Below, piece after piece: positions 30,342 to 42,150 of a stretch of DNA of 64,000 nt. The notes under the pieces were generated by a model. The model was not told where the DNA came from. It made no database searches and was given only the letters and a program-made list of their open reading frames with translations. Positions within the stretch are counted from its first letter, which is position 1, and each line of letters starts with the position of its first letter. A program made the position numbers and the translations under genes. The DNA is from Paracyclopina nana. Taxonomy: Eukaryota; Arthropoda; Copepoda; Cyclopoida; Cyclopettidae. The DNA is taken from NCBI GenBank assembly GCA_019096065.1, contig JAGUCH010000002.1, positions 6,584,501 to 6,648,500 of the forward strand, read 5' to 3'.

Positions 30342-31208
30342 ATGGCCTTTCCTCAGAGGCACTCCTCGTCATCGTCGAGCTCAGGCTCTTCATCTTCGTC
30401 TAATTCCTCGTCTTCGTCGTCGTCATCGGGATCATCGAGCTCCTCTTCGGATGAAGAAGATGAGCAAATATCTGAAGAGACCAAGAACCTTCTATTGAAG
30501 GCAAAGAAGGACTACAGAGACCTGAAAGGCAAACTGTTCCAAGCGATAAAAGAAAACGAAATTCTCACTGATGAGTTGCGTCGGCACCAGAGAAAGCTTT
30601 TGAGGCTGAATCGAGACAAGTACTTTCTGTTTGAGAGGCTCCTTGCGTACGAAAAACCACCTGCAAAGCAGTCTGGACCAAAAGAAGAAAGGATTGAGAT
30701 CGTTGACGGGGTGCCCAAGGTTGTCAAGGTGGGCAAAAAACGTGGTCCCAAGCCTAAGAAAAAAGAAGCAGAGCCCCCCGCTCCGTTTATGATGGAGCCA
30801 GGAAGCAGCCTACTCAAGATCAAGTCGTCAGGAATGTTAACAACCTCAAGCCCAATGAGGAAACAGCGAGGCTCTAAGAAAAATAACCCTCAACTGAGTG
30901 ACGACAACGATGGGAGTGCTTCGGAATGCATGTCCCCCTCTTCTTCATCATTAGCCATATCGTTTTCACCCGGTTTCTCAAAGACCAAGGCTGTGCCAAG
31001 CCTGAAGCGTCAACATGTGAAGCAGCAAAGGCCTTCAAAGAATAGCAAAAAACTGGCAATGAACAACCACCATCAGGAGGAGTTATCCAATTCCAATACT
31101 CAGGACACTGTTTTGTCGTACAAAAGTGATTCTGGAGCACCACCCTCGGATTTCTTTCGACATGACTCATTTTCTCATGAGATGCCAGAAAACTTATTTG
31201 ATGATTGA
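30342..31208 (+). CDS. INO80E: INO80 complex subunit E-like
   Basis: 288 residues, intronless. After a Ser-rich opening (residues about 8-37), the region KKDYRDLKGKLFQAIKENEI through RHQRKLLRLNRDKYFLFERL matches the coiled-coil core of INO80E (consensus of Lys-Tyr-Lys/Arg-Asn-Leu-Lys, then RKLLKVSRDKSFLLDRLL). INO80E is an animal-specific accessory subunit of the INO80 nucleosome remodeller in the nucleus. The middle has a basic KKRGPKPKKK stretch that could be a nuclear localisation signal or AT-hook. The longer C terminus is low-complexity and has no counterpart I recognise. Ends 105 bp before the next gene start. Confidence 0.8.
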   Translation: MAFPQRHSSSSSSSGSSSSSNSSSSSSSSGSSSSSSDEEDEQISEETKNLLLKAKKDYRDLKGKLFQAIKENEILTDELRRHQRKLLRLNRDKYFLFERLLAYEKPPAKQSGPKEERIEIVDGVPKVVKVGKKRGPKPKKKEAEPPAPFMMEPGSSLLKIKSSGMLTTSSPMRKQRGSKKNNPQLSDDNDGSASECMSPSSSSLAISFSPGFSKTKAVPSLKRQHVKQQRPSKNSKKLAMNNHHQEELSNSNTQDTVLSYKSDSGAPPSDFFRHDSFSHEMPENLFDD

Positions 31209-31312
31209 AGGATATAAGCTGCTCAACCTACTTTTCTGTGTCACAAATGTTTTTTACAATACGCTTTTTTTCCTCTTTCAGCCGATCCCGTCAAACTATG
31301 TAGGAATATACA

Positions 31313-34287
31313 ATGGCCGGCAGTTCGGCTGCACTGGATTCGAATACAATGGCCATGCCAGGCTTGGCCACCCCTCTGAATATCGACCCTGGACTTCAAG
31401 GTTCACCGTTGCCTTTGCATCAGAATATGGTTCATCATGGACCTCAGCAACAGCAGCAGCCTAGCCCTAGCTATCAGCAGCCTGCACCATGGTCAATCTC
31501 TGAAGCAAACAGCCATTGTGTCCACGTCCTTGACAGACTACGCGTGCAACGAGAACAGTCTCGGTTTGCTGATTTGATTCTTAGTGTGCGTGGTCGCGAA
31601 TTTGCGGCTCATAGATGTGTTTTAGCAGCGTAAGCATTATTTTTCTATTTTCAAAGCCATCTTTTTCTGAATATTCTCATTCACCCATGAATAGATGCAG
31701 TCCATGGTTCGATGCGAGATTAAAAGTGCACAAGAGTGCTCGTGAGCACATTGCCATCGATCAGTGCAAGGATTACGAAATATTCTACGCCTTACTCACG
31801 TATTGCTACACAGGCAATATTGTCCTCGATCAGCATAATGTGCCTGAGTTGCTAAGCCTGGCCGTTCTCTTCCAAATGGTCAAGCTCAAGTCCCATTGTT
31901 GCGAATACCTCAGCCGCAACCTCTGTGCCAAGAACGTCCACATTGCCGTTGATTTGGCCTTCAGGCACGGCCTCGGAGATCTTATCAGAAGGTCCTTCAA
32001 TTACCTTCAACGAAGCTTTGGTTTTTTGTTTGAAAACGACCGCGAAGAATTGATGCAATATTCACCCCAGCTCGTGCAGGCGTTTCTCCAAGAAAAAGGC
32101 TGGACGATATACCCTGAGCTCGTGATACGTTTCATAGCACATTGGGTCAACTATGATTTAGCTGGAAGAGAGGAATACTTCCTTAGCTTTCTGTACTACC
32201 TTAATTGGAGCAATGTGAGCCCGGCTTTCATCTGCAGGCATTTGGACGAAGATCCTCTGTATCAAAACAGCCAAGAAGCCTTGTTCAGCATCCTTAGCTG
32301 CGCAGACAGGAACAATATCTACTTAGGGCAAAAGTTCCACGACCTCTACCAGTCTCTGCAAGATCGAATACTGCCGGAGCAAGAGTTGGATGAGCTCAAT
32401 GATAGCAATAGTTTCTTGTCCATGGCAATCAATTCAGCTGTCAAGGACCTGGAGCATTCGGAGGTGGACACCGATTTCTTCCTACAAAATGACCCATTCA
32501 GGCCTCCTGCTCCAGTAGTTGATGCAGGCCAGGGTCTTATGGGGCCGCCACCTGCTCCGCCTTCTCAGAATCTGCCACAGCCCCCAATTTTGCCCCCTCC
32601 CAACTCCTCGAGCATCATCCAGAATCCAGTTCAACACTATTCAAACGCCAGTTCTGCTTCTGGCCCGAGCACAACCACTACGAGTGCGGTTGTACCGGTG
32701 TCCAAGGCTGAAAAATTTAAGGACGCCTTCGAGTTTGAAATTGTTGAGCAACTCATTAATGAGCAACAGTCAGAGGACAAAGCCAAGTATAGAGATTCTA
32801 CGTCTGTCAAGCGATACGATCCGAAATATAGAGCCTTGACGGAGGCCTTCAGACAGATGGAAGATGACCATCAGAAACCCGGATATCATCAGTACCCACA
32901 CCCAAAGCAGAGACACTTGTCCACAAGTAATGAACATTTGTACAAGTCCTACTACAACAACAGGCCCAACTTAAAGGAAGGCATGCACAATATGCCTCAA
33001 AGGTAGTAACGTCCTTAAGTTGATGTTGGTGGCAGCTAGACTCTCGAATCTGTCCATATATTATCCTTTAGGGTTAACTGCGACGTTGGACTGAGCACAG
33101 TCGCCAAGAACAATGCTGAAGGATGGCCTACCACTCCAGATAAAGTGGGCAAGTTGGTTGGTGGGGACGACCCTGATGAAGAAAACACTGACGACTTTGA
33201 GGCCAATCAAGAAGATGTTGTCGTATATGAAGAGGATGTCCCAAAGGCTGTCCAGGAGGTGACGATCAAAATTGAAGACCAAGTGGAATTCAGAGTGGAG
33301 AGCAAAAAGAAGCTAGCCTCAAAAGAGCGAAGAGCGAAAGCTGTTGCTTTGATGGAAGAGAATGCTGATGCTGTTCTATTAGACCAGACTACTGCGCAGA
33401 AAGACACCGACTTTTTGCCCGCATCGCAAAATCAGCACGTGAAAAAGGCCAAGCTATTGGCTGAGCATAGGGAGACGCTCCAGAGGACTAGCAGTTTAGA
33501 ATCAGCCCAGCCAGTTCCTGACCCCATTCAGGAAACGACTCGAGAGGATCATGGTCCCATCAAATCAGAAGCTGCTGCTGAGGCGAAGAAAAAGTCTAGG
33601 TGTCATGATTGCCCCATTTGCACTTATGGCGCCAAGTCCAAAATAGAGCTAAACAAGCACTTGAGTAAGGACCATTTGCTCGAGCCTCCTTTCAGGTGCA
33701 CCCATCCAGGATGCAATTATGAGACCAAAAGGCTGCAAACTCTGCTCACGCATACTGACACCCATTCCCAAGGGACCATTTACAGTTGCTCAGCAGAAGG
33801 CTGCAACTATTCCACGACGACCATTCATCGAATGAAATTCCACAGCATCATACACTCTGATAACGTGCATGAATGTGACAAGTGCGAAAAGAAGTTTTCG
33901 CATAGGAGTAGCCTTACTACTCACCAACTTGTGCATGAAACGGTCAAAAGACTCCAATGTGCCGAGTGTGACTTCACGACAAAGTACAAAAATCACTTGG
34001 CGACTCACATGAGGATTCATAGAGGTGACGTGCTGAAATGTGAGACATGCTCGTATTCAACTCCGAAGAAAAATCTGATGATTGCACACGAGAGAGCTCA
34101 CAAAAAGGAGCGCAATTTTAAATGCGACTACTGTGAAAAAGCCTTTGTTGAAAATTCGGCTTTGACAAGGCACAAGAGAATTCATTCGGATGACCTACCA
34201 TTTGCATGCAATGTTTGTGCTTTTAAAACAAGAAGACGAGACAAATTAAAGCACCATTTGCTAAAGAGGCACAAAATGTCCTCGTAA
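31313..34287 (+). CDS. BTB/POZ domain and eight-finger C2H2 protein (ZBTB-like)
   Basis: Exons 31313-31629, 31695-33002 and 33072-34287, with introns of 65 and 69 bp and consistent phases; 946 residues. A Gln-rich start is followed by a BTB domain (about residues 60-175: RFADLILSVRGREFAAHRCVL then SPWFDARL, YEIFYALLTYCYTGNI), a BACK-like helical region (LVIRFIAHWV...), a Pro-rich linker and eight C2H2 fingers in the last 240 residues, two of them with the longer CX4C spacing. Such proteins are nuclear transcription factors that dimerise by BTB. A 5'-UTR acceptor precedes the ATG, so a non-coding exon must lie upstream, perhaps overlapping INO80E. The 5' leader contains a minimal ATG-TAG upstream ORF at 31298. 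I do not recognise an orthologue name. Confidence 0.85.
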
Positions 34288-35030
34288 AATGGAAATGCTG
34301 CCATCTTCAATTACTCAAAGAGTGAGTTAATCAAGCGGTACTACCTAGAGGCTCCAAAGTCAAGGTAGTTTATATACACTTTAAGTTGAGCGTGCTAATA
34401 GTTTCAAAAGTATACTGTATGTAAATGCCTAGTTATTGTTGCGTATTAGTTAATAATAAAGCTCATTTGACATTTACTGGCCCATTGGAAAGGTTTTTTG
34501 AAGCACTAAATCTCGTTCATTTATTATTGAGCCTTAAGCTCATTTTTGGAACTTTGAGCTACTTTGGCCATAATAAGAAAGCTTTGATTTTAGCCAATCT
34601 TTTCCGGCAGCTTTTAGTGGCACACCAATATATCTAGCGAAAAATCTGGCGATAGTTACGCATGAAAAAATAGGACCGAAAACCCTCGCAATAACTCTAA
34701 GAGAAAGAAAGGGATCATAAAAATTGAACCCTAAAGTTATAAGCTTTAAAGAATTCTATGATAAAAAGTTTAAGAATGTCGAAAGTGGCATAAACCAGAG
34801 ATGGCGCCACTCAAATCACACGAGAGAGCGCTACTCTTTCTTCTTGCACAACTCTCCTCGTATTTTAGGATCTCTCCCAGCTTTCACTGTACACTTCTTA
34901 TTGCTCTCAATGTATTTGATAGAAAATATATGTAAATTATACATACTGTACATCCAAATTGAACGCCCCATCGCAAAGGGCTCAATATTGAGATTCAAGG
35001 TGTACTGAGAAAACAGAGCAAAGTTCAATA
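34288..35030. other. 3' UTR of the BTB gene, then intergenic
   Basis: The first part is probably 3' UTR (AATAAA near 34455). The remainder to 35030 is AT-rich with no convincing ORF or RNA gene. Confidence 0.4.
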
Positions 35031-36459
35031 AGGGCCTGGTCATTTAGTGTGTTCAAAATTTTTTTAGATTGATGTTTTTGGTGTGTCATGAAAAAGGTAA
35101 CTTCGTGACTCAAAGAATAGTGTCAAGGAGTGACAAACAGATGACCATGTAACTAGCAACCAAAACAAACTTAACCAGATGACTTGATGAATTTTTCTCT
35201 ACCGGTAACCGAAAATCCCTGGTTAGGTTTCAATTTCCAAATAGTTCTCAGTTTATTTCTCTACCAAGACGAAATGTAAACAAACACATTGGGAAAAAAA
35301 TTAACCAGGGGAATTTTTTTCCCAGGAAAAAAAATCCCCAGGCGAATTTTTTTCCCACAGAATTCATAGTCTTGAGTAGACACAATGTGCGGGAGTTGCT
35401 GCCGTGTGCGGGAGTTGCTGCCGTGTGCGGGAGACGCTGCCGAGTGCGGGAGACGCTGCCGGGTGCGGAAGACGCTGCCAGGGGTGGGAGCCTCAAATTG
35501 CCGTTTTGTTCTTGGGCAGCCTCAATTTGCAGTTAAAGACGCTGCCGGGTGCGGGAGACGCTGCCGGGTGCGGGAGACGCTGCCAGGGGCGGAAGACGCT
35601 GCCGGGTGCGGGAGACGCTGCCAGGGGCGGAAGACGCTGCCGGGTCCAGGAGACGCTGCCGGGAGCGGGAGCCTCAAATTGCCGTCTTGGTCTTGGGCAG
35701 CCTAAATTTGCAGTTAAAGACGTTGCCGGGTGTGGGAGAGGGACACTGCCGGGGGGCAGGAGACGCTGCCGGGTGCGGGAGTCGCTCCTCCAAGGTGCGG
35801 GAGTCACTCTGAGGTGCGGGAGTCTTGGTTTTCCAATTTTACATCACATCACTGGTTAAAAATGTGCAATGGCGTCATTCGGCGGTGATTCTAACTTCAA
35901 ACTGAGTTTTAGTATTCACTATTCAGCTAGAAGCCAGTAGAGTGCTGAATTTTGATGAGTCAGTGGGCAGTGGCCACTGGCCACAGACCAGCCAAGCGAG
36001 CGCGAGTTGACTTAGGTCACTTTAAAATAGATCGAAATATTAAGTCGGGCTTGTCTTGGAATTTCAACCAACCTGGGATTTTCGGTTACTGTTAGAGAAA
36101 AATGAATCCCTACCACCCTCAGCAAAAGTTAGACCCCAAGAAAAATCCATGAGAGGTCGGGAAAAATTTGAGAACCGAGCAACTATTTTTCATCTGAGCG
36201 CAGCGAGGAAATGAAAAATGTGCGAGGTTTTGCTGAGGCGGTAGGGAACTATTATTCTACATTTTTTACCAAAAAGAGCCCAACTTTGCTTTGTATAACT
36301 TTCTGTTTACACTGGTAACTCATGAATCAAAACAAACTTTTTTCTTTGTGTTTGTCAGAGTTGTGCTGTGTTGCAAAGTGACAAATTTTGGTAACTTCAC
36401 TGCACAATGTGTCAAGTTTTCCTCAAATAGGGACAAAAAGCCTCAGATGACCAGGCCCT
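35031..36459. mobile_element. TIR element carrying a GC-rich minisatellite
   Basis: The left end AGGGCCTGGTCAT and right end ATGACCAGGCCCT are perfect 13-bp inverted repeats, 1429 bp apart. Sub-terminal sequence shows weaker inverted similarity (GTGACAAA and AAAACAAAC blocks). The interior holds a GC-rich tandem array (35388-35835) and no transposase. I could not identify a clear target duplication. Probably a non-autonomous DNA transposon. Confidence 0.6.
35388..35835. repeat. GC-rich ~19-bp minisatellite with higher-order repeat
   Basis: Repeated GGGAGACGCTGCCGGGTGC-type units are interrupted twice, at about 35489-35540 and 35669-35720, by a related 50-bp segment (CCTCAAATTGCCGT, then TTGGGCAGCCT). 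The higher-order period is therefore about 180 bp. The ORFs reading Gly-Cys-Gly-Arg-Arg repeats are artefacts of the array. Confidence 0.85.
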
Positions 36460-36464
36460 AAAAG

Positions 36465-36790
36465 CTACTAAACAAGAAACTAGAGCTCTGTATTTTGATG
36501 AGTAGATCGTCCTCAAACCTCAGTTTCGAAAAACAGCCTAAAGGTGGCCGGCCGGCCGGGCCACGGTAGCATGACATCTGCCCTTTTTTGTTCCACCACT
36601 TATTATTTTGTGTTACGCTATTTTTTATTTGGTACTTGGTAATTGTACCGAGAAACCATGAACCCCTCAAAATTTCGTTCCAATAGGAGCTGTAGTTTGA
36701 GCTGTACCTTGGTAAATTTTTTCCAAAAAAAGTTCAGCTGTTGTTAAGAACGAGATACTCTCATCAAATCTCAGTGCTCTACAAGAAACA
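36465..36790. repeat. Repeat with imperfect inverted ends
   Basis: The left end (AAACTAGAGCTCTGTATTTTGATGAG) is imperfectly complementary to the right end (CTCATCAAATCTCAGTGCTC). The interior includes the dispersed block shared in reverse orientation with 4160-4262. Likely a degraded TIR element. Confidence 0.5.
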
Positions 36791-36812
36791 ACCACGCTTT
36801 CGTTATTCATAT

Positions 36813-39040
36813 CCCAAACAGAAGTTCTGAGCCCTCATACGCCAAAAAAACTCTCAGTGAAACTTATACGTTTTATCAACATTGAGTTTAAGTCATTATG
36901 TAACATTAACTGCCTTGACACCTTGGTAAAATCGAAAACACCTATTTTCCGCGCCACCTTCGATTTTTCCTATTTTTTTTCATAGATGGCACTGAAGTTA
37001 ATGTTACATAACGACATAAACTCAACCTGGGTAAAACGAAGGAGTGCTAACACGTTATAGGGAACACTTCCCATGACCATATCTGTCCGAACAGATTTTT
37101 TCTAAGTTTTGGATGTCTTTTTTTTGCCTGGCTGGGGGCATCCAAAACGGTTTTCCATTAGTATCTAAATTGTTGACTTGCTGGTGCATCAGGAACCATT
37201 GTGAGCCTCAAAATTAAAACATTTTATGTCAATTTTATTTAGTAGTACCCATATTGCAAATGCTTGCATCATGTAAATTTCCTAATTTTGCTGGAACTAT
37301 CTTGAAAAAAAGATGAAAAATGGGCTTGCTTTTCTTGCCAGTACGAGAACTGAAGCATGGGCAACATAATTTCAAGAAAGCATGTTTTCCATCATTTTTT
37401 AGATGGACTGACTTTTCTGAATTAGTGGCTATTTTTGAATGGTTTATTCTGAAGCAGCAACTTTGTTTTCATCTCTCAAAAAACTGGAATTAGTAAATTT
37501 AAGGCTATTATGAGCTACAATTTGATCTGTCATGGTGAAGACAAGTTCCTGGTTATGATGTGGCTTATGGAAAAGAATTCTTTGACTTGCATGAAATTCA
37601 ACAATGAGCACACCAATTGATTCCTTGAACTATCATAAATGTTACAAGCTTTGTTTTAGTTGCTTACATGGATTAGATTTTCCTGGAAAACAAAAAAAGG
37701 TTTTGTTAACATTTGAAATGAAGACTGTGACGTCATCATAGAGCGAGAAAAATGGGCTACTTTTTCACGCACACACTTTAGATGTCTTTTACTGATGCCA
37801 TCTATTGGGATTTGGGTGCAGGCGAAATCCTATGGGGAGCAAAAGACAGACAAAATGCAATAGATGGTGCTGAATTTTTGGTTCTTTGGCGTACGAGTAA
37901 GCGTGCGTAGCAATTGCGGCAAAAATAGCGCTTCGAACAAAAAGTAAACAAAAAGTTTTTTAGAGTTGTAGGCAACAAAATGACAAAGAAAGCTCTCTTT
38001 TTGAGCTTGTAACAGTACAATTGATTCAAGGAACAGAATGGTACCATTTTGAGCAAGATTCATGAAAGTCAAGAAATTTTGGATCATGAGTCACATCATA
38101 TCCAGACCTGAGCATGAAGGATCGAATAAGAAAAAATAGCCTTACTTTTTGCAGCTCCACTATGTGTGAGTTCAAAACAAACAAGTTCATCTAGTGTGGG
38201 TTCAATAAAAAGAGCCAGTTTTTTGACAAATAAGCCATTTCTTGCAATGAATTGAGGAAAAAGTATTTTCTGGTAATCATGATGGCCATGCTATAGTTGT
38301 TGTACTGGCATGGCAAAAGCTAAGAAAATTGGAAAAGGCCAGCCCAAAAGTAGTGAATTGTCCCTAATTTTTAGAAATAGTCCTCAAAAACTTGATAATA
38401 TCTTTGAATCTAGGGCTTTGAAAATAGGTATCTTTAGCATAGGAAATCTTTTAAACTACAAGTAGTTTAGAGAACCAAGGAGAACCAAAAGATACTGCAC
38501 CTCTATTCAGAGAACCAGCCAATTTTAATTGGGAGTCCACCTAGACAAGGCAGTTCTCAGCCCTCCATGGTTTCAACTAAAATCCGCTAGCAGAAATATG
38601 GTACTTCTAGTTTCGCCCAGGGGGGTCTCGTAAGTGAGTTCTTGACGCAAGTTTTGCATGCTAAAATCACCAAATCTGTTTGTCTTAGCCTAGGTGGCGC
38701 TAGTAGTTCTTACTACATAGCGCGTGAGCTCAAGTGACGTGTCAGTCATGGAGGCAAGCAGGCTAATCTCACGCGTCTTCAACAGAGCTCCTAGATAAGT
38801 TCTGTCTTTTTTAAAAAAGTATGCAATTTGGGCACTTTTTGATAATTTAAGGCTGGTTATGGAAATTTTTGGAAGTGAAATCCACAGAATTCTATTGAAA
38901 TTTTGTCTTGAAGCCTACCACAGCTCAGTCAGACTGTGTGCTATAGTAAAGCAGCGACAAGAACTCACCTTATTACTATAGATCATCTTGGTTTCGCCCT
39001 ATAATAACTTTAAGAAAACTGGGGAAAATTTCTGTTTGGG
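36813..39040. mobile_element. MITE (copy 2), split by a 1.94-kb insertion
   Basis: Begins CCCAAACAGAA and ends TTCTGTTTGGG, and is similar to the 243-bp MITE at 3510-3752. The similarity breaks at 37059 and resumes at 39000. The left part has about 47 extra bases relative to copy 1 (around CTCAGTGAAACTTATACG). Confidence 0.75.
37060..38999. mobile_element. Insertion inside the MITE, TATA target duplication
   Basis: A 1940-bp AT-rich segment starting GGGAACACTTCCC and ending GGTTTCGCCC, flanked by TATA on both sides (37056-37059, 39000-39003). Removing it and one TATA restores the sequence expected from MITE copy 1. The termini share only GGG/CCC. Its end (TATAGATCATCTTGG) recurs at about 39839, suggesting a repeat family. 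No coding region found. Confidence 0.65.
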
Positions 39041-39844
39041 ATTTTTCAATCAGTATTTTAGAATATTGAATTGCGAAAAAAGTGTGATACTCCATCTTAA
39101 TGCTATCCTTTCTAACTGAACTCCTCTTATAGCTTTTTTAACAAAAACACTGCTTGGTCATTCAGAAAATAAGTATGAGTCAAGTAGATCTCAACAACAT
39201 TTATTTTTTATTTCAGATCTTCAGATATTTCAGATTTCGGAGCACAAAAATGTAAACTGATGCAAATATTCCTATCTTTTTTTTTCGTGTTTTTACTCTT
39301 AGATCTTTTTTTGTCCATTTTCATGTCTTTCCACTCATCAAACCTTTGCTTAGATTAAATAAGTATGCAAAATAAAATAGTATAAGAGCTAAATCTCTTT
39401 AACTTTTATGGAATATTGCTCCAGCAAATTGTTCATAATTTCTTGGGATTTTCTCATGTTTTTTAATAGTAATCAAGTTGAGGATGATATCACACTTTTA
39501 TACATTTGATAGATTTTTCGCACTTCCCTATTCATTATCTCTTTGTGTGACTTTTACAAATTGGTAAAATGCACACTAAACAATAAAAAGCACGCCGAGA
39601 GAGAAATTTAAGAATTTAACTGCCATTTCAAAGTGTACCTGGTGTCCTGAGTGCGCAGGGTGTGCCTTTTACAGCGACCCAAATTCGCCCTCATTTGACA
39701 CTTTCTATGAGTGACAGATTTTTTTCTATTCAAAAAGAGTAGCTCTACCTGGTCATTTCAACAGAATTCCATTTTTTCTGTCTCAAGCCCTACAAAAGAC
39801 TGAGTGTTTAGCTCATGTCAGTTGGAAGTTCGCCTTACATTATA

Positions 39845-40535
39845 GATCATCTTGGGTCCCACCACATTTTTTCAGTGACTTAGTTCCACCAAATTGTTTG
39901 TCTCACCATATTTTGTCACCATGATTTTTCTGTAACTTTGCTCCACCATAAAATGTGTCTCACCATATTTTGTCTCCCACTATTGCTTTATGTCCAACCT
40001 TCAATTTTTTCCACCATGACTTTTCATTGCACCATTTCTTTTCTCTCCTCTTTAAATAATGTCCCGCTATGATTTCATCACCATGCTCACTAAATCTCAA
40101 TTTTTTCATGTTTGTCAAATAATCATTTTTGTGCAGGTGGGACAAAAAGCAAGGTGAAATCATAGTGGGTCAAAATTTTTGGTGAGACTCAAAGTTAGGT
40201 GCGATAGGAGAAATCATAATGCTCAAAAGTTCATGGAGGGACAAAAAGTCTTAGTGAAGTCATGGTGGTAAAAAACCATTGGCGGCACACAAAGTAGGGT
40301 GGGACAAAAAGTCAACAAAAAATTAAGGTTGGTCAAACATTCATGATGGGACAAGAATTCAAGGTGAGACATTTTCAAAAAGGCAGTATAAAAATCATGA
40401 TGGAGAAAAAAGTTATGGTAGGACAGAAGTCATTTTGAGAAAGAAGTCATGGTGGGACAGAAGTCACTAAAGAGCAGAAATCATTGTGGGACAAACAAAA
40501 AGTCCTGGTGACACAAAGATTCAGGTGGGGCATTT
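39845..40535. repeat. Fold-back minisatellite island B
   Basis: The left half (39845-40100) repeats irregular CACCATGATTTT/CTCACCATATTTTGTC units. The right half (40137-40535) repeats the complementary sense, GTGGGACAAAAAGTCATGG. Units are about 20-30 bp and much less uniform than in island A. A roughly 35-bp unique centre separates the arms. No gene. Confidence 0.7.
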
Positions 40536-41164
40536 GATGGATAATGAAATAATTAAATATTGACCAGTAATACAAAAAAGGGACATTTTTAATAAGGCTT
40601 ACAACTCCAAAACCAAGTATTTGGCAGCTATGTGCTTAGGATTGAAGCTTTCGAAATCGGTAATCGGCCCGCCCTCCAATAATTGGCAGAACAAACACAC
40701 AGGCCATAGATAGACCAGGACAGACATATATTGAGTTAGAAATACCAACTCACATAAAAAAGGCCATTTCCACGCTCACTAGAAATTCTGCAAATTGGCC
40801 AAATTCTCATTTCAAGACCAATTTTCAGAATCTTATTTTTGAATGACTTCTAGGCTATCAAGTGTGCCCAAATTAGTAGATATTGACAAATTAAGATGAA
40901 AATTTGCCTTAAAAATCAATTTTTGTTGGATAAAGTCTATTTTTGGAGAAATAGTAGAACATTTTGGCCATTTGGGGGCAATCAAGATATTGTGACAAAA
41001 AAGTAACCAAGACACAATTTCAGGATAATCAATTGAAAATGGGCCCGGAAATTTGTGGAATGAGGAGCTATGATAGCCTGTTTTTAGCTTAGGGCTATAA
41101 GAAAAAGGTGCCATGTCAAATTCGCGACTTTTTCCGGATGAGCATGAAAGCGGCATTTTCAACC

Positions 41165-42150
41165 ACTATGCAACTATACTTGAATCAACTGGACAAATCG
41201 TCCTTGAATCAACTATGAAAACATTCATTTTTTGGATAGACAAACAGATCATCTTTGGATAGACAAAAGACAGACAGTACTTGCATCAACTCAACTAATC
41301 AGCCTTGGATTGATTGGGAAAACATACTGTTCTAGCATCGACTGAAAAATTTCACTTTTCAAGCTTTTTTCAAACTTTTCACTCTTTTACGTAAAGGAAA
41401 AAAATGTTGATGAAAGTCACCATATTTAACAAGCTTTTTCAATTTTTCAAAATTTGGTTCATGGAATCTCAAGCTTTTTGCTGTTGTAGCTCAAGCTTTC
41501 AAGCCAAGCAGAAACTCATTCCATCAATAAGCATTAAATAACTGTCTCAAATCTACCTATACTTTTGCTGTAAGAGTCCAAATTCAGGAGTTGAGCACTT
41601 TCTTCAACCATGGTAGTCTCTTTTGCCAGTCTATCCAAGGATAGTCTGTTCTGCCAGTCTATCCAAGGACAGTATGTTTTTGTTAATCCAGGGACAGTTT
41701 GTTACTGCACTCTTACAATGTACAGGGTGCAGCGCCAAAAATGCAACCGTGCAACAGTCAATTCGGCCGGTTTATTTACTACTTCTGAGCACCCCACTGA
41801 GTGCAGTTTTGGAGCCTCATGCTGTACACTACATTCTAGCTTACAATCCAAGTATGATCCATTTTTTGGTGCAGGGACAATCAGTTATGTTGGGCTATCC
41901 AGTCACAGTTCGTTATGCTTGACCCAGGTCCTGCTAAGTCATAGTAGTCGATCCAAGGACTATCCGTTTTGTTGATCCAAGGACTGTTTATCTTCAAAGT
42001 CAATCCAGGGACTATGAGTTATGTCTGTCGATCTAAGGGCAATCCATCGCAGTCTATCCAAGGACAGTATGTCATAGTAGATCCAAGCACGGCCCCTTGA
42101 TAGTTGGTCCTGGTTCTAGCAAACAGTTGGTCCTGGTCTGAGTTTGTCTC
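41165..42150. repeat. Fold-back minisatellite island C
   Basis: The left arm (41165-41350) has units such as CTTTGGATAGACAAACAGA and CTTGAATCAACT. The right arm (41610-42150) has complementary units such as AGTCTATCCAAGGACAGTATG and GTTGATCCAAGGACT. About 260 bp of different sequence lie between. Short ORFs at 41610-41975 read through the right arm and are not supported as genes. Confidence 0.7.

Noticed and set aside
35388..35835. Possible CRISPR-like or coding repeat array
   Set aside because: Repeats are directly tandem without unique spacers, and the context is eukaryotic; ORFs follow the repeat register.
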